64,000 nt of DNA, taken from the NCBI GenBank assembly GCA_016716675.1, contig JADJVG010000011.1, forward strand, positions 1-64,000, given 5' to 3'. This DNA is from Hyphomicrobium sp. GTDB lineage: Bacteria; Pseudomonadota; Alphaproteobacteria; Rhizobiales; Hyphomicrobiaceae. This document shows, one piece after another, positions 52,666 through 61,120 of this stretch; the first letter of the stretch is position 1, and each line of letters begins with the position of its first letter. The position numbers and the translations under genes are program-made. The notes beneath the pieces were generated by a model. That model had not been told where the DNA came from and searched no databases. It saw nothing but the letters and a program-made list of their open reading frames with translations.

Positions 52666-53448
52666 ATGGTTCAATTCGAAGACGACCGTCGTGAGACGCG
52701 CCGCGGCCTGTTTGCGAAGGGCGAACGGGCAAATAATCGCGCCGGCTGGTTCAGCCGGCTGTTCGGCAATCGCCGCGAAGCCTTGATCGGCGTGCTCGTG
52801 CTGTTGTTCACCGCTGGCATCGGCGGATTGGTCGTGCGCGACGCAATCCTTTCGACGTCCAAGGACAAGAGCGGGTTACGCCGCATCATCGCTAAAAAAT
52901 GGAATGAGCGCACGCTGGCTTTCCCGATCGACGGCACCGACAGTGCTGGACGCTACGCCCTCTTCGACGTTGTTGTGCTGACCAAGAATTATGGCTGGAT
53001 CAAAGGTTCGACCACCGAACTCGAACGCGGTGACACGCGATTGACGGCCGAAGACATCGAGAACGAAGTGCTTGCCCCGCAGTTGCGCGAAGGCCTTGGC
53101 ACGGCGCGCGAACTGATCGCGGTTGGCCTTGCCAGCCAGGAAGGCGAACCACAGGCGGAAATTCAGCGCGGCGGATTGCGCGCTAAGCGCATCGCCGAAT
53201 GGGTGCGTGACGCCGTCGATCCTTCAATCCCCATGTCGACGCTGAACCTCGGCCAATATTCCGAACCTTGCGAGGACTGCGAAACCGACGATACCAGTTG
53301 GCAGCGCCCGTTCATCGTGATCGCCGTGCGGCAAGCCGAACCCGGCACGAATATCGGTGAAGCGCTCCGCTCCGCGCTGTCGGATAAGGAAAACCTGCCA
53401 AGCCCGGATCGCTACTCGACGTTCGCGCTGGCGAAGTACACGAAGTGA
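52666..53448 (+). CDS. Unknown single-pass membrane protein with extracytoplasmic domain
   Basis: A 260-residue protein: a basic, Arg-rich cytoplasmic start (about 38 residues), one membrane segment (ALIGVLVLLFTAGIGGLVV, 39-58), and a periplasmic domain of about 200 residues. That domain contains LRRIIAKKWNERTLAFPIDGTDSAGRYALFDVVVLTKNYGW and a CEDC pair. I do not recognise the family. A Kazal-domain protein gene follows 20 bases later, so the two may be co-expressed. Confidence 0.7.
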   Translation: MVQFEDDRRETRRGLFAKGERANNRAGWFSRLFGNRREALIGVLVLLFTAGIGGLVVRDAILSTSKDKSGLRRIIAKKWNERTLAFPIDGTDSAGRYALFDVVVLTKNYGWIKGSTTELERGDTRLTAEDIENEVLAPQLREGLGTARELIAVGLASQEGEPQAEIQRGGLRAKRIAEWVRDAVDPSIPMSTLNLGQYSEPCEDCETDDTSWQRPFIVIAVRQAEPGTNIGEALRSALSDKENLPSPDRYSTFALAKYTK

Positions 53449-53467
53449 TCTGGTCCGGAATGCCGCT

Positions 53468-53803
53468 TTGAAAACGTTGCTCACAAAGGTTGTCGTCTTC
53501 GGGTTCCTTGCCTGCGCCGGTTTGGCGGAGGTCGTTGCCGTGACGGCGCCCGCATATGCCGGAAGCGGCGCTATCGGTGCGGTCTGCGGCGGGCGTGGCG
53601 CACGGTGCAAGGCGTCGCTGTTCTGCGACTTTCCGGCCGCCGCAAAATGCGGTGCCGCCGATCAAGCCGGAACGTGCGCGGCGAAGCCGGAGATGTGCAC
53701 CAGGATCTACCGTCCGGTGTGCGGCTGCGATGGCAAAACCTACGGTAACGATTGCGAACGCAAGGGCGCTGGCGTCAGCAAACTCCACAACGGCGCGTGC
53801 TAA
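53468..53803 (+). CDS. Secreted Kazal-type serine protease inhibitor domain protein
   Basis: A 111-residue exported protein. I use a TTG start at 53468 (MKTLLTKVVV), since the stretch before it has no signal-peptide character. The signal peptide ends near APAYAGSG (about residue 31). The mature part has a Cys-rich lead (AVCGGRGARCKASLFCDF), then a Kazal module: C-TRIYRPVCGCDGKTYGNDCER and a final NGAC. Kazal domains block serine proteases by substrate-like binding; bacterial examples exist but are little studied. The reactive-site loop would be at MCTRIY. Confidence 0.82.
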   Translation: MKTLLTKVVVFGFLACAGLAEVVAVTAPAYAGSGAIGAVCGGRGARCKASLFCDFPAAAKCGAADQAGTCAAKPEMCTRIYRPVCGCDGKTYGNDCERKGAGVSKLHNGAC

Positions 53804-53928
53804 GCGACGCATGCCACGCTGCCCGGGGCCTGCGATCCCAAACACCCCGCCCCCGCGCCACCCTGCCCATTGATCTCGGGCCCCTGCCGGTGTAGCTGAA
53901 CCCCAGACAAATCAAGGACAAATCGCAC

Positions 53929-55026
53929 ATGGGCTTCAAGCTCGGTATCGTTGGCCTGCCGAATGTCGGCAAGTCGACCCTGTTCAATGCGCTGACGCAG
54001 ACCGCGGCGGCGGAAGCCGCCAACTATCCGTTCTGCACGATCGAGCCGAACGTCGGTGAAGTCGGCGTGCCGGACCCGCGCCTCGACAAGCTCGCGGCCA
54101 TCGCCGGCAGCAAGGAAATCATTCCGACGCGGCTGACGTTCGTCGATATCGCCGGCCTCGTGCGCGGCGCATCGAAGGGCGAAGGCCTCGGCAACAAGTT
54201 CCTATCGCACATTCGCGAAGTCGATGCTGTTGCCTACGTCTTGCGCTGCTTCGTCGATGACGACATCACGCACGTCGAGAACCGCATCGATCCGCTGGCC
54301 GACGCCGACGTGGTTGAAACCGAATTGATGCTCGCCGATCTCGAAAGCCTGGAAAAGCGCATTTCGGCGGTCGAGAAGAAATCCAAGCAAGGCGACAAAG
54401 ACGCCAAGGCGCTGTTCACCGTCATGGAGAAGTGCCTCATTCCGCTGCGCGAGGGCCGCCCGGCGCGCACCGCGCAAATCCTGCCCGATGAAATGGCGAT
54501 CTTCCGCGGCCTCCAGTTGCTGACGTCGAAGCCGGTCGTCTACGTCTGCAACGTCGAAGAGAGTGCGGCGGCCACCGGCAACGCTTTCTCCAAAATCGTT
54601 GAAGAGCGCGCCAAGGCTGAAGGCGCGGTCGCCGTTATTATTTCAGCGAAGATCGAAAGCGAATTCGCCGGCCTCGCGCCCGAAGACCGCGATGCCTTCC
54701 TTGCCGAAATGGGCCTTAGCGAGCCTGGCCTCAACCGGCTCATTTTCGCCGGCTACCAGCTGCTCGACCTCGTGACCTACTTCACCGTCGGTCCGAAGGA
54801 AGCACGCGCCTGGACGATCACGCGCGGCACCAAGGCGCCAGCCGCGGCGGGTGTCATTCACACCGACTTCGAGAAGGGCTTCATCCGCGCCGAGACCATC
54901 GCCTACAACGACTACGCAACGCTCAATGGCGAAGCCGGCGCCAAAGAAGCCGGCAAGTTCCGCTTGGAAGGCAAAGAGTACGTCGTGCAAGACGGCGACG
55001 TGCTGCACTTCCGCTTTGCGAACTGA
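53929..55026 (+). CDS. ychF: Redox-regulated ATPase YchF (Obg-like)
   Basis: A 365-residue TRAFAC-class P-loop protein that prefers ATP and binds ribosomes. P-loop GLPNVGKST (residues 7-15), switch NYPFCTIEPN, DIAGLVRGASKGEGLGNKFL, a coiled-coil insert, and the C-terminal TGS domain (GVIHTDFEKGFIRAETIAY...GKEYVVQDGDVLHFRF). The NxxE-type G4 motif (NVEES) is the mark of the ATP-specific YchF group. Confidence 0.97.
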   Translation: MGFKLGIVGLPNVGKSTLFNALTQTAAAEAANYPFCTIEPNVGEVGVPDPRLDKLAAIAGSKEIIPTRLTFVDIAGLVRGASKGEGLGNKFLSHIREVDAVAYVLRCFVDDDITHVENRIDPLADADVVETELMLADLESLEKRISAVEKKSKQGDKDAKALFTVMEKCLIPLREGRPARTAQILPDEMAIFRGLQLLTSKPVVYVCNVEESAAATGNAFSKIVEERAKAEGAVAVIISAKIESEFAGLAPEDRDAFLAEMGLSEPGLNRLIFAGYQLLDLVTYFTVGPKEARAWTITRGTKAPAAAGVIHTDFEKGFIRAETIAYNDYATLNGEAGAKEAGKFRLEGKEYVVQDGDVLHFRFAN

Positions 55027-55047
55027 TGGCACGGAAGGTGCAGCCCT

Positions 55048-55719
55048 CTACCCCTGCGCCTTCTGCCCATAGGATTTGAACTTCTCGACCATCACCGCCA
55101 TCTCGTCGTCGGGCAGGATGTGGGCGTCGCCGAGCTGCAGCACTTTGAAATACTGCTCGGCAAGCGCTTCGACTTCAAAGGCAAGTTCGAGCGCGCCCTC
55201 AAGCGTTGCGCCAAGCGCCACCTGACCGTGCTGGGCCATCAGGCAGGCATCGCGATTTTTCAATCCGGCTGCGACGTGGCGCGCAAGATCTTCGGTGCCG
55301 AAGGTCGCGTACGGCACGCAAGGGATATCGTTGCCGCCCGCCACCGCCACCATGTAATGAAACGCCGGAATGGGTTTATGCGCGCAGGCCAGCACGGTTG
55401 CGTGCATCGAATGGGTGTGCACCAGCGCGTGGCGATCTGGACGCACCGCATAGGCCGCTAGGTGAAAATGCCATTCGCTCGAAGGCTTCCTCTGACCGCC
55501 CATCACGCCGCCGTCGGCGTCCACAAACACAATATCCTTGGGCTCCAACTCATCGTAGGCCATGCCGGTCGGCGTGATCAGCATACCGCGTTCAAAGCGC
55601 GCCGACACGTTGCCCGAGCGCCCCGGCGACAGGCCGCGCCCGCTCATCGTCAAAGCCGTCGCGATGATGGCTTTGCGCAGCGCTTTTTCGGACTTCGGCT
55701 CGTGGTCCGGCTTGCTCAT
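55048..55719 (-). CDS. Class II aldolase, FucA/Ald2-like
   Basis: A 223-residue zinc aldolase. SGNVSARFERGMLITPTG binds the phosphate. Zinc ligands are HTHSMHATV and the later QHG. PSSEWHFHLAAYAVRPD, PAFHYMVAVAGGNDIPCVPYATFGTEDLARHVA closely parallels E. coli FucA. It overlaps mtnA by four bases (ATGA), so it acts with MtnA. In the DHAP shunt, Ald2 of this family splits 5-methylthioribulose-1-phosphate into DHAP and methylthioacetaldehyde; this fits better than MtnB dehydratase. True fuculose-phosphate aldolase is unlikely here, as no fucose genes are near. Confidence 0.85.
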   Translation of the reverse strand: MSKPDHEPKSEKALRKAIIATALTMSGRGLSPGRSGNVSARFERGMLITPTGMAYDELEPKDIVFVDADGGVMGGQRKPSSEWHFHLAAYAVRPDRHALVHTHSMHATVLACAHKPIPAFHYMVAVAGGNDIPCVPYATFGTEDLARHVAAGLKNRDACLMAQHGQVALGATLEGALELAFEVEALAEQYFKVLQLGDAHILPDDEMAVMVEKFKSYGQKAQG

Positions 55720-56825
55720 GCGACGGCGTAGCCTCCGGCGCGATGTTCTGGGTAGAGCGTCAGCAGCCCGTCGTGCGACGCCGCGCACACGCCGCGCTCG
55801 GTGATGAGGCCGGTAACGAGGCGCGCGGGCGTCACGTCGAAGGCCGGGTTGCGCGCCGCAGTGCCGGGCGCGGTGATCGCAATCGTTTGAATTTTACCAT
55901 TCGGCATCCGCCCGGTCATGTGCAGCACTTCGTCGGCGGAGCGTTCTTCAATCGGGATGCCGGCGCCTTCCGGCATGGCCCAATCGATGGTCGACGACGG
56001 CAGCGCGACGTAGAACGGCACGCCCGTATCGTGCGCCGCAAGTGCCTTCAGATAGGTGCCGATCTTGTTGGCGACGTCGCCGCTGCGGGTCACGCGATCG
56101 GCGCCGACGATGACGAGATCGACGTCGCCGCGCTGCATGTAGTGGCCACCGGCATTGTCGCAAATGAGAGTATGCGGCACGCCATGCTGCGCCAGTTCGA
56201 ACGCCGTCAACGAGGCGCCCTGATTGCGCGGGCGCGTTTCATCGACCCAGACATGCACGGGAATGCCGGCATTGTGGGCATGATAGATCGGCGACGTCGC
56301 GGTGCCCCAGTCAACGCACGCCAGCCAGCCGGCATTGCAGTGGGTCAGGATGTTGACAGGCTTGCCGCGTTTGCGGGCCGCGATGTCACGAATAAGGTCG
56401 AGACCGTTGACGCCGATGCGGCGGCACATATCGACATCGTCGGTTGCGAGTTTAGCGGCATGTTTGAAGGCCGCACGCGCGCGCTCGTCCACTGGTACCT
56501 GCGCCAACACGCGGCGCATCTCGTCGAGCGCCCAGCGCAGATTGACGGCGGTCGGGCGTTGCGCGGCCAACATGGTGATCGCCTCATCGAGCGCGGCATC
56601 ACTCGCGTCTTCGCGCATCGCGAGCGCCACGCCATATGCCGCCGTCACGCCGATCAACGGCGCGCCGCGCACCAGCATCGCCTGGATCGCATACGCCGCG
56701 TCATCGCTGGTTTTGAGTGCGACGATCGTCACCTCATGCGGCAGCGTCGTCTGGTCGATGATCTCGACCGGGAAGCCGTCGGGCTTCACCCAGATCGTGC
56801 GCATCGCTTTGCCGTTGATATTCAT
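55716..56825 (-). CDS. mtnA: Methylthioribose-1-phosphate isomerase
   Basis: A 369-residue isomerase turning methylthioribose-1-phosphate (or 5-deoxyribose-1-phosphate) into the ribulose form. Signatures are MLVRGAPLIGVTAAYGVALA, TAVNLRWALDEM, NILTHCNAGWLACVDWGTA with catalytic Cys, DETRPRNQGASLTAFEL and VIVGADRVTRSGDVANKIGTY. The start at 56825 (MNINGKAMRTI) is used; an upstream extension is not conserved. The aldolase start overlaps its stop. Confidence 0.94.
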   Translation of the reverse strand: MNINGKAMRTIWVKPDGFPVEIIDQTTLPHEVTIVALKTSDDAAYAIQAMLVRGAPLIGVTAAYGVALAMREDASDAALDEAITMLAAQRPTAVNLRWALDEMRRVLAQVPVDERARAAFKHAAKLATDDVDMCRRIGVNGLDLIRDIAARKRGKPVNILTHCNAGWLACVDWGTATSPIYHAHNAGIPVHVWVDETRPRNQGASLTAFELAQHGVPHTLICDNAGGHYMQRGDVDLVIVGADRVTRSGDVANKIGTYLKALAAHDTGVPFYVALPSSTIDWAMPEGAGIPIEERSADEVLHMTGRMPNGKIQTIAITAPGTAARNPAFDVTPARLVTGLITERGVCAASHDGLLTLYPEHRAGGYAVA

Positions 56826-56892
56826 GCTGCTCCAAGTCTGTTGAAAGGCGCGTTTCGCGATCGTGAAAAGGTCGCCGCAGCCGCAGCGGCCG

Positions 56893-57114
56893 TCACATCG
56901 GCGGCGCCAGCGGAATATGCAGCGTATGCTCAAGCCCGCAGGCCGGACAGCTCAGAGCATACCACTCGCTGTAGGGCCGTACCGACTGATCTACGATTTT
57001 GAGACCATAGGCATCACAGAGCGGGCACGCCACAGGCTCATCAGGGCTCATCCGCCACGCCGTGACGCCTGAAAGGGCCACTCCAAGCTTGTCTGGCGGC
57101 AGCGCTGTTGCCAT
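56893..57114 (-). CDS. Small zinc-ribbon protein coupled to apt
   Basis: A 73-residue protein with two CPxC pairs, ACPLCDAYG and SCPACGLEHT, which could bind one zinc. The start at 57114 is one base after the apt stop, suggesting coupled translation; an earlier in-frame ATG at 57183 would lie inside apt. Function unknown. The next gene, mtnA, starts 67 bases downstream on the same strand. Confidence 0.6.
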   Translation of the reverse strand: MATALPPDKLGVALSGVTAWRMSPDEPVACPLCDAYGLKIVDQSVRPYSEWYALSCPACGLEHTLHIPLAPPM

Positions 57115-57115
57115 T

Positions 57116-57643
57116 TCAATGCCCTCGAACGCGACCAGCGCGTGGCTTTGACGCCGTGGAGGCGAGACGCTTGATGCCGCCAAGCTCGGGCAGATCGACG
57201 ATGAACGTCGCGCCGACCACGTCGCCGCCCGAACGCCGGATCAGTTTGACGGCGGCTTCCGCCGTGCCGCCCGTGGCGATCAGATCATCCACGATCAGGA
57301 TCCGCTGCCCCTTGCCGACGGCATCCTCATGCATCTCGATGATATCGACACCATATTCGAGCGCGTATTCTTGGCCGATCGTCTTCCATGGCAACTTACC
57401 CTTCTTGCGGATCGGGATGAACCCGCACGCCAGCCGGTCGGCGATCGCGCCACCCAGAATGAAGCCGCGCGCCTCGATACCTGCAACGGCGTCAATCTTC
57501 TCGTCGCCGTAGGGTTCGCTCATTGCCTGGATTGCCTTTTTTAAGCCCTTGGCGTCACCAAGGAGTGTCGTGATGTCCCGGAACATGATGCCGGCCTTGG
57601 GGTAGTCAGGAATAGTTCGGATCAGGCGTTCCAAGCTCTGCAC
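57116..57643 (-). CDS. apt: Adenine phosphoribosyltransferase
   Basis: A 175-residue enzyme joining adenine to PRPP to give AMP. The PRPP loop is ILIVDDLIATGGTAEA; IPDYPKAGIMFRDITTLL and AGIEARGFILGGAIAD are family marks. It would recycle the adenine released by MtnP, whose gene is 1.1 kb upstream. Upstream of mtnA and the aldolase on the same strand, so it may share their transcript. Confidence 0.95.
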   Translation of the reverse strand: MQSLERLIRTIPDYPKAGIMFRDITTLLGDAKGLKKAIQAMSEPYGDEKIDAVAGIEARGFILGGAIADRLACGFIPIRKKGKLPWKTIGQEYALEYGVDIIEMHEDAVGKGQRILIVDDLIATGGTAEAAVKLIRRSGGDVVGATFIVDLPELGGIKRLASTASKPRAGRVRGH

Positions 57644-57787
57644 GGTATCTCTCTCCGGTCAAATTGAAGGCGCAAAATAGCAATATCCTTGTGTCCAAGG
57701 TACAAGGAACAATCGATTCCGTTGGTTTTGCGATTCGGTTGTGTAATGGCGATTTCGTGGCGCGACGACTTCTAAAGGACGATACCG

Positions 57788-58240
57788 ATGGCTGTAGGTC
57801 CGATGGCTATGGCGGAACACAACTTTCCCCCGCTCGGAGATGAGCAGAACGACGACCTGCCGCGCACCTTCCGGCGGGAAAAAGAGGCCCGCGCCCGGGA
57901 AGCCCGCGAGCGCGCCGCCCAGGAACGGGCCGCCGCGCCGTCGCTTTCGACCACGCCGGACGCCTACGCTCCGGCCCCCGCCGCCACCATCGCCCATCAG
58001 CCGCGTGTCGATGCTGACCCGGACTTTGCTCCGGCGATTGCCGACATGCCTTACCCGGCCTCCGTCCGGCGGTTCGATGTGCCGTTTCTGCACCTTGTCA
58101 GCTTCTTCCTGAAGGCGGTGCTTGCGGCGATCCCTGCGTTGATCCTGCTGACCGCGATCCTGTGGGTTGCCGGTTCGGCGCTGGAGGCGATGTTCCCCGA
58201 ACTCATCAAGATGAAAATCCTGATCAGCTTCCCCAACTGA
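57788..58240 (+). CDS. Single-pass membrane protein with long acidic/basic N-terminal region
   Basis: A 150-residue protein. Residues 1-95 are hydrophilic, with an alternating Arg/Glu/Ala helix (FRREKEARAREARERAAQERAA) and an Ala/Pro-rich linker. The C-terminus has one membrane segment (AAIPALILLTAILWVAGSAL, about 118-137). The ATG at 57788 is one option; ATGs at 57803 and 57809 are also in frame. Family not recognised. Confidence 0.55.
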   Translation: MAVGPMAMAEHNFPPLGDEQNDDLPRTFRREKEARAREARERAAQERAAAPSLSTTPDAYAPAPAATIAHQPRVDADPDFAPAIADMPYPASVRRFDVPFLHLVSFFLKAVLAAIPALILLTAILWVAGSALEAMFPELIKMKILISFPN

Positions 58241-58364
58241 CCTGACACAACTGACCCGGCTCTCGGCGGAATAGAAACCAACGCTCTCGACAGCAATTGC
58301 CGAGGCGGCCGCCCGGTATTAGCTTTCCTGCATATTGGGAAAGCCGATAGGCGGGGATTTTAAC

Positions 58365-58700
58365 ATGCGCTTTAAGACGACAATTTTGGCAGCGGCGATC
58401 GTGTCGCTCGCCGGCAGCGTGCCGGTCTTTGCAAACGATACCGGATTTGCCCAGAGCACCCATGCGATCCGGCGCGAAGGCGGCAAGCTATGTGTGGTCG
58501 GACATACCCACGGCGGCAACGGCACCGGGGGCACCAAGGGCGTCGCGTTGATTGGCGCGATCAAAGCCTTCGTCGATACGACCGTGACAGAGTACGGCTC
58601 GGATTGGGCCAAATGGGCGAAAGCCGGCAGCAAATCCGTCAGATACGAAAAGACCGCTGACGGCTGGATCGCCCACGCCGAAGCCCGGCCCTGTAAATGA
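58365..58700 (+). CDS. Small secreted protein, 111 aa
   Basis: Exported 111-residue protein; signal peptide 1-23 (cleavage PVFANDT). GGGGATTTTAAC precedes the ATG at 58365. The mature part contains GGKLCVVGHTHGGNGTGGTKGVALIGAIKAFVDTTVTEYGSDWAKWAKAGSKSVRYEK, with two cysteines, one terminal (RPCK). Not recognised. Convergent with mtnP. Confidence 0.65.
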   Translation: MRFKTTILAAAIVSLAGSVPVFANDTGFAQSTHAIRREGGKLCVVGHTHGGNGTGGTKGVALIGAIKAFVDTTVTEYGSDWAKWAKAGSKSVRYEKTADGWIAHAEARPCK

Positions 58701-58723
58701 GTTTTGGCGATTAAGCGGTGCTT

Positions 58724-58747
58724 GAGGAGCCCCGAACGCGGCTCCTC
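58724..58747. terminator. Hairpin between convergent genes
   Basis: GAGGAGCC / GGCTCCTC with an eight-base loop, between the 58365 gene and mtnP. No T run follows on either strand, so termination is uncertain. Confidence 0.4.
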
Positions 58748-58767
58748 ACAACATCGCATTATAAGCG

Positions 58768-59652
58768 TCAGGTCTTCGCCAGCCCGAGCACACGCCCGGC
58801 CACCGCGTCGAGCTTTGCCAGCATCGCCGGATCGCGCTGATCGGGTGGCGTAATCAGCGCCACGTCGAGAGCGCGATCCGATCCGATTGGGCAGGGTTCA
58901 TGCTCACGCGGCATGTCGGTCGTCAGACGTTCCACGAGCTGCTGGGCGCGCGCGGTATTGCCTTTCATGACCTGAATGATCGCCGCGACGTCAACCTGAT
59001 CGTGGTCGTCGTGCCAGCAGTCGTAATCGGTCACCATGGCCACCGTCGCGTAACAAAGCTCGGCCTCCCGCGCCAATTTCGCTTCCGGCATATTGGTCAT
59101 CCCGATGATGTCGCAACCCCACGAGCGATAGAGATTGCTCTCGGCGCGCGTCGAAAACTGCGGACCTTCCATCACGAGATAGGTGCCGCCGGAATGGCAT
59201 TTGATCTTTTCCGCCTTGGCGGCTTTCTCAAGCTGCTTGACGAGCAGCGGGCTGACCGGATCGGCCATGCCGACGTGGGCCACGCAGCCGGTGCCGAAGA
59301 ACGTTTTGTTGCGCGCGAACGTGCGGTCGATGAACTGATCGGGCAGAACGAATTCGCCCGGAGCATACTTCTTCCTCAACGATCCGACCGCCGAGATCGA
59401 TATGAGATCGGTCACGCCCGCCCGCTTCATCGCATCGACGTTGGCGCGGTAATTGATCTCGCTCGGCGGGATGGCATGCGAACGGCCGTGGCGCGGCAGG
59501 AAGCGCACCGGAAGACCGTTCAGATCGGCAAACAGAATGCTGTCCGAGGGCTCGCCCCAAGGCCCCGCTACGCGCTCCCAGTGGGCATGCTCAAGCCCCG
59601 GCAGCGTATAGAAGCCGCTGCCGCCGATAATTCCAAGAACGGTTTTGACCAT
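58768..59652 (-). CDS. mtnP: S-methyl-5'-thioadenosine phosphorylase
   Basis: A 294-residue enzyme that cleaves methylthioadenosine with phosphate to adenine and methylthioribose-1-phosphate. Phosphate site GIIGGSGFYTLPG and RHGRSHAIPPSEINYRAN; ISAVGSLR; the ligand-binding MEGPQFSTRAESNLYRSWGCDIIGMTNMPEA; and TDYDCWH. The start at 59652 (MVKTVLGIIGG) fits the family; 15 further codons upstream do not. First step of the salvage route that continues with MtnA, the aldolase and Apt. Confidence 0.95.
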   Translation of the reverse strand: MVKTVLGIIGGSGFYTLPGLEHAHWERVAGPWGEPSDSILFADLNGLPVRFLPRHGRSHAIPPSEINYRANVDAMKRAGVTDLISISAVGSLRKKYAPGEFVLPDQFIDRTFARNKTFFGTGCVAHVGMADPVSPLLVKQLEKAAKAEKIKCHSGGTYLVMEGPQFSTRAESNLYRSWGCDIIGMTNMPEAKLAREAELCYATVAMVTDYDCWHDDHDQVDVAAIIQVMKGNTARAQQLVERLTTDMPREHEPCPIGSDRALDVALITPPDQRDPAMLAKLDAVAGRVLGLAKT

Positions 59653-59964
59653 GTAACCCTCAGGTGAAGCGCTCGCCGCCCGCGCGTCTCGGGGCATCCG
59701 GAATACGCAAATATCGCTAGATCATAAGGCATATCGCCGACCCCGCAAGCAGAGGCAGGCGGCGTGCCCTTCACCTAGATCTCCGATGATTTCGCGGTCC
59801 CGCGGAAAACTGAATTGCAGTAAAGCCTCGTTCGCTAAGGCCCCGCCTGCACTATTTGTGAGCTAGCGCACAAGCCATTTTAAGTGCCGCCCATACGCCT
59901 GCCCTTGGTTTAACCGGCACACACACCGCGCCCATCACTTACCCCCCCCCCGAAAGGCCTTGCC
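59653..59964. other. Divergent intergenic region with a C10 tract
   Basis: 312 bases between mtnP and the DUF937 gene, holding both promoters. No gene is seen. Its right end carries a run of ten C at 59942-59951, which is followed by GAAAGG, the likely ribosome site, and the ATG at 59965. Confidence 0.5.
59942..59951 (+). repeat. C10 homopolymer ahead of the DUF937 gene
   Basis: Ten consecutive C, ending 13 bases before the ATG at 59965 and just before the ribosome site. Such tracts can change length by slippage and may alter translation initiation; they are also a common sequencing-error spot. Confidence 0.6.
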
Positions 59965-61011
59965 ATGAACCTCGTCTCGACAATCCTGCAATTCCTCGCG
60001 CCTGCAATCATCAACAAAATCGCCAGCAGTCTCGGCATCAATCAGGGGCTGGCAGGTAAGGCGATTGCGGCAGCGATACCGGCGATCCTTGCCAGCCTCA
60101 CCGGCGCGACTGCACGTCCGGGTGGCGCGTCCAGCCTTTCGAATGTGCTTGCCAAACAAGATCCCAGCCTGCTCGATGGCTTCGCCAATATGATCGGCGG
60201 GGCCGGTCAGAAAGCGCTGACCGACAACGGCATCGGCGCCCTTTCATCGTTGCTTGGCGGCGCATCGACCAACGCCCTGACTGGCGCCATCGGCAAGTTT
60301 GCCGGCATCGACAGCAGCAAGACCGGCACTCTGCTTGGCATGGTGGCGCCCGTCGTGATGGGCCAGCTTGCCAAGTCCTCTTCAGGTCTCGACGCTAACG
60401 GACTGACGAACCTTCTGAACGGCCAGAAAGCCAACATCGCGGCCGCCATGCCTGAAGGGTTTGCCGGCTTGCTGCAGGGCTCGGGCTTGCTTGATTCCGT
60501 TGCAGGCCAACTCAAGTCGGCGCCGAGCGCCGCCGCGCCAGGCGGTTCATCGCTGACGCGTCTGGTCTTGCCGGTGGCCGTGGCCGCTATCGCTGCGGTG
60601 CTATTCAACAGCTACGGCTGTAATCGCACGACCGATACTACCGTTGCCCCAGCGACGCCGCCTGCCGCAACAGCACCGGCGACACCTGCCGTTCCAAGCG
60701 CTGATCTCGCATCACTGACGACCAGCGCACTAGGGGCGCTGACGACATCGCTCAATGGCATTACCGATGAAGCGACCGCCAAGACCGCGCTGCCCGGCCT
60801 TTCGGACATCGCCACGCGCATTGCCGACGTGAAGACCGCGGCTGGCCTGCTCACCGGCGATGCCCGCCAGCCGATCGCGGCCATGATCACATCGGCGTTG
60901 CCCGGCATCACGGCGGCAGTCGAGAAAGCGGTCGGCATTCCAGGCGTCGGCACCATCATCAACCCGGTGCTACAACCGATGGTCGCCAACCTTGGCGAGC
61001 TTGCCAAGTAA
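59965..61011 (+). CDS. DUF937 family protein
   Basis: A 348-residue protein. The N-terminal DUF937 domain (YidB-like) covers about residues 1-150: LQFLAPAIINKIASSLGINQGLAGKAIAAAIPAILASLTG, then SLLGGASTNALTGAIGKFAGIDSSKTGTLLGMVAPVVMGQLAK. One membrane segment follows (TRLVLPVAVAAIAAVLF, about 195-211), then an Ala/Pro/Thr linker and a C-terminal helical domain. Function unknown. No signal peptide, so the DUF937 part is probably cytoplasmic. Confidence 0.85.
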   Translation: MNLVSTILQFLAPAIINKIASSLGINQGLAGKAIAAAIPAILASLTGATARPGGASSLSNVLAKQDPSLLDGFANMIGGAGQKALTDNGIGALSSLLGGASTNALTGAIGKFAGIDSSKTGTLLGMVAPVVMGQLAKSSSGLDANGLTNLLNGQKANIAAAMPEGFAGLLQGSGLLDSVAGQLKSAPSAAAPGGSSLTRLVLPVAVAAIAAVLFNSYGCNRTTDTTVAPATPPAATAPATPAVPSADLASLTTSALGALTTSLNGITDEATAKTALPGLSDIATRIADVKTAAGLLTGDARQPIAAMITSALPGITAAVEKAVGIPGVGTIINPVLQPMVANLGELAK

Positions 61012-61052
61012 AAGCACCAACGGCCAACCGGCAGATACGGAAAAGCAGAAAC

Positions 61053-61080
61053 GAAAAAGGCCCCGCGAGGGGCCTTTTTT
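61053..61080. terminator. Bidirectional rho-independent terminator
   Basis: AAAAAAGGCCCC / GGGGCCTTTTTT with a GCGA loop, between the convergent DUF937 and petC genes; works on both strands. Confidence 0.92.
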
Positions 61081-61120
61081 ATAACGTCATCGCAACCCGG
61101 CGGCCGGGCGAAATGCCAAA

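Noticed and set aside
55743..57002. 419-codon plus-strand frame opposite mtnA
   Set aside because: Antisense shadow of mtnA, composition dominated by Arg, Ala and His.
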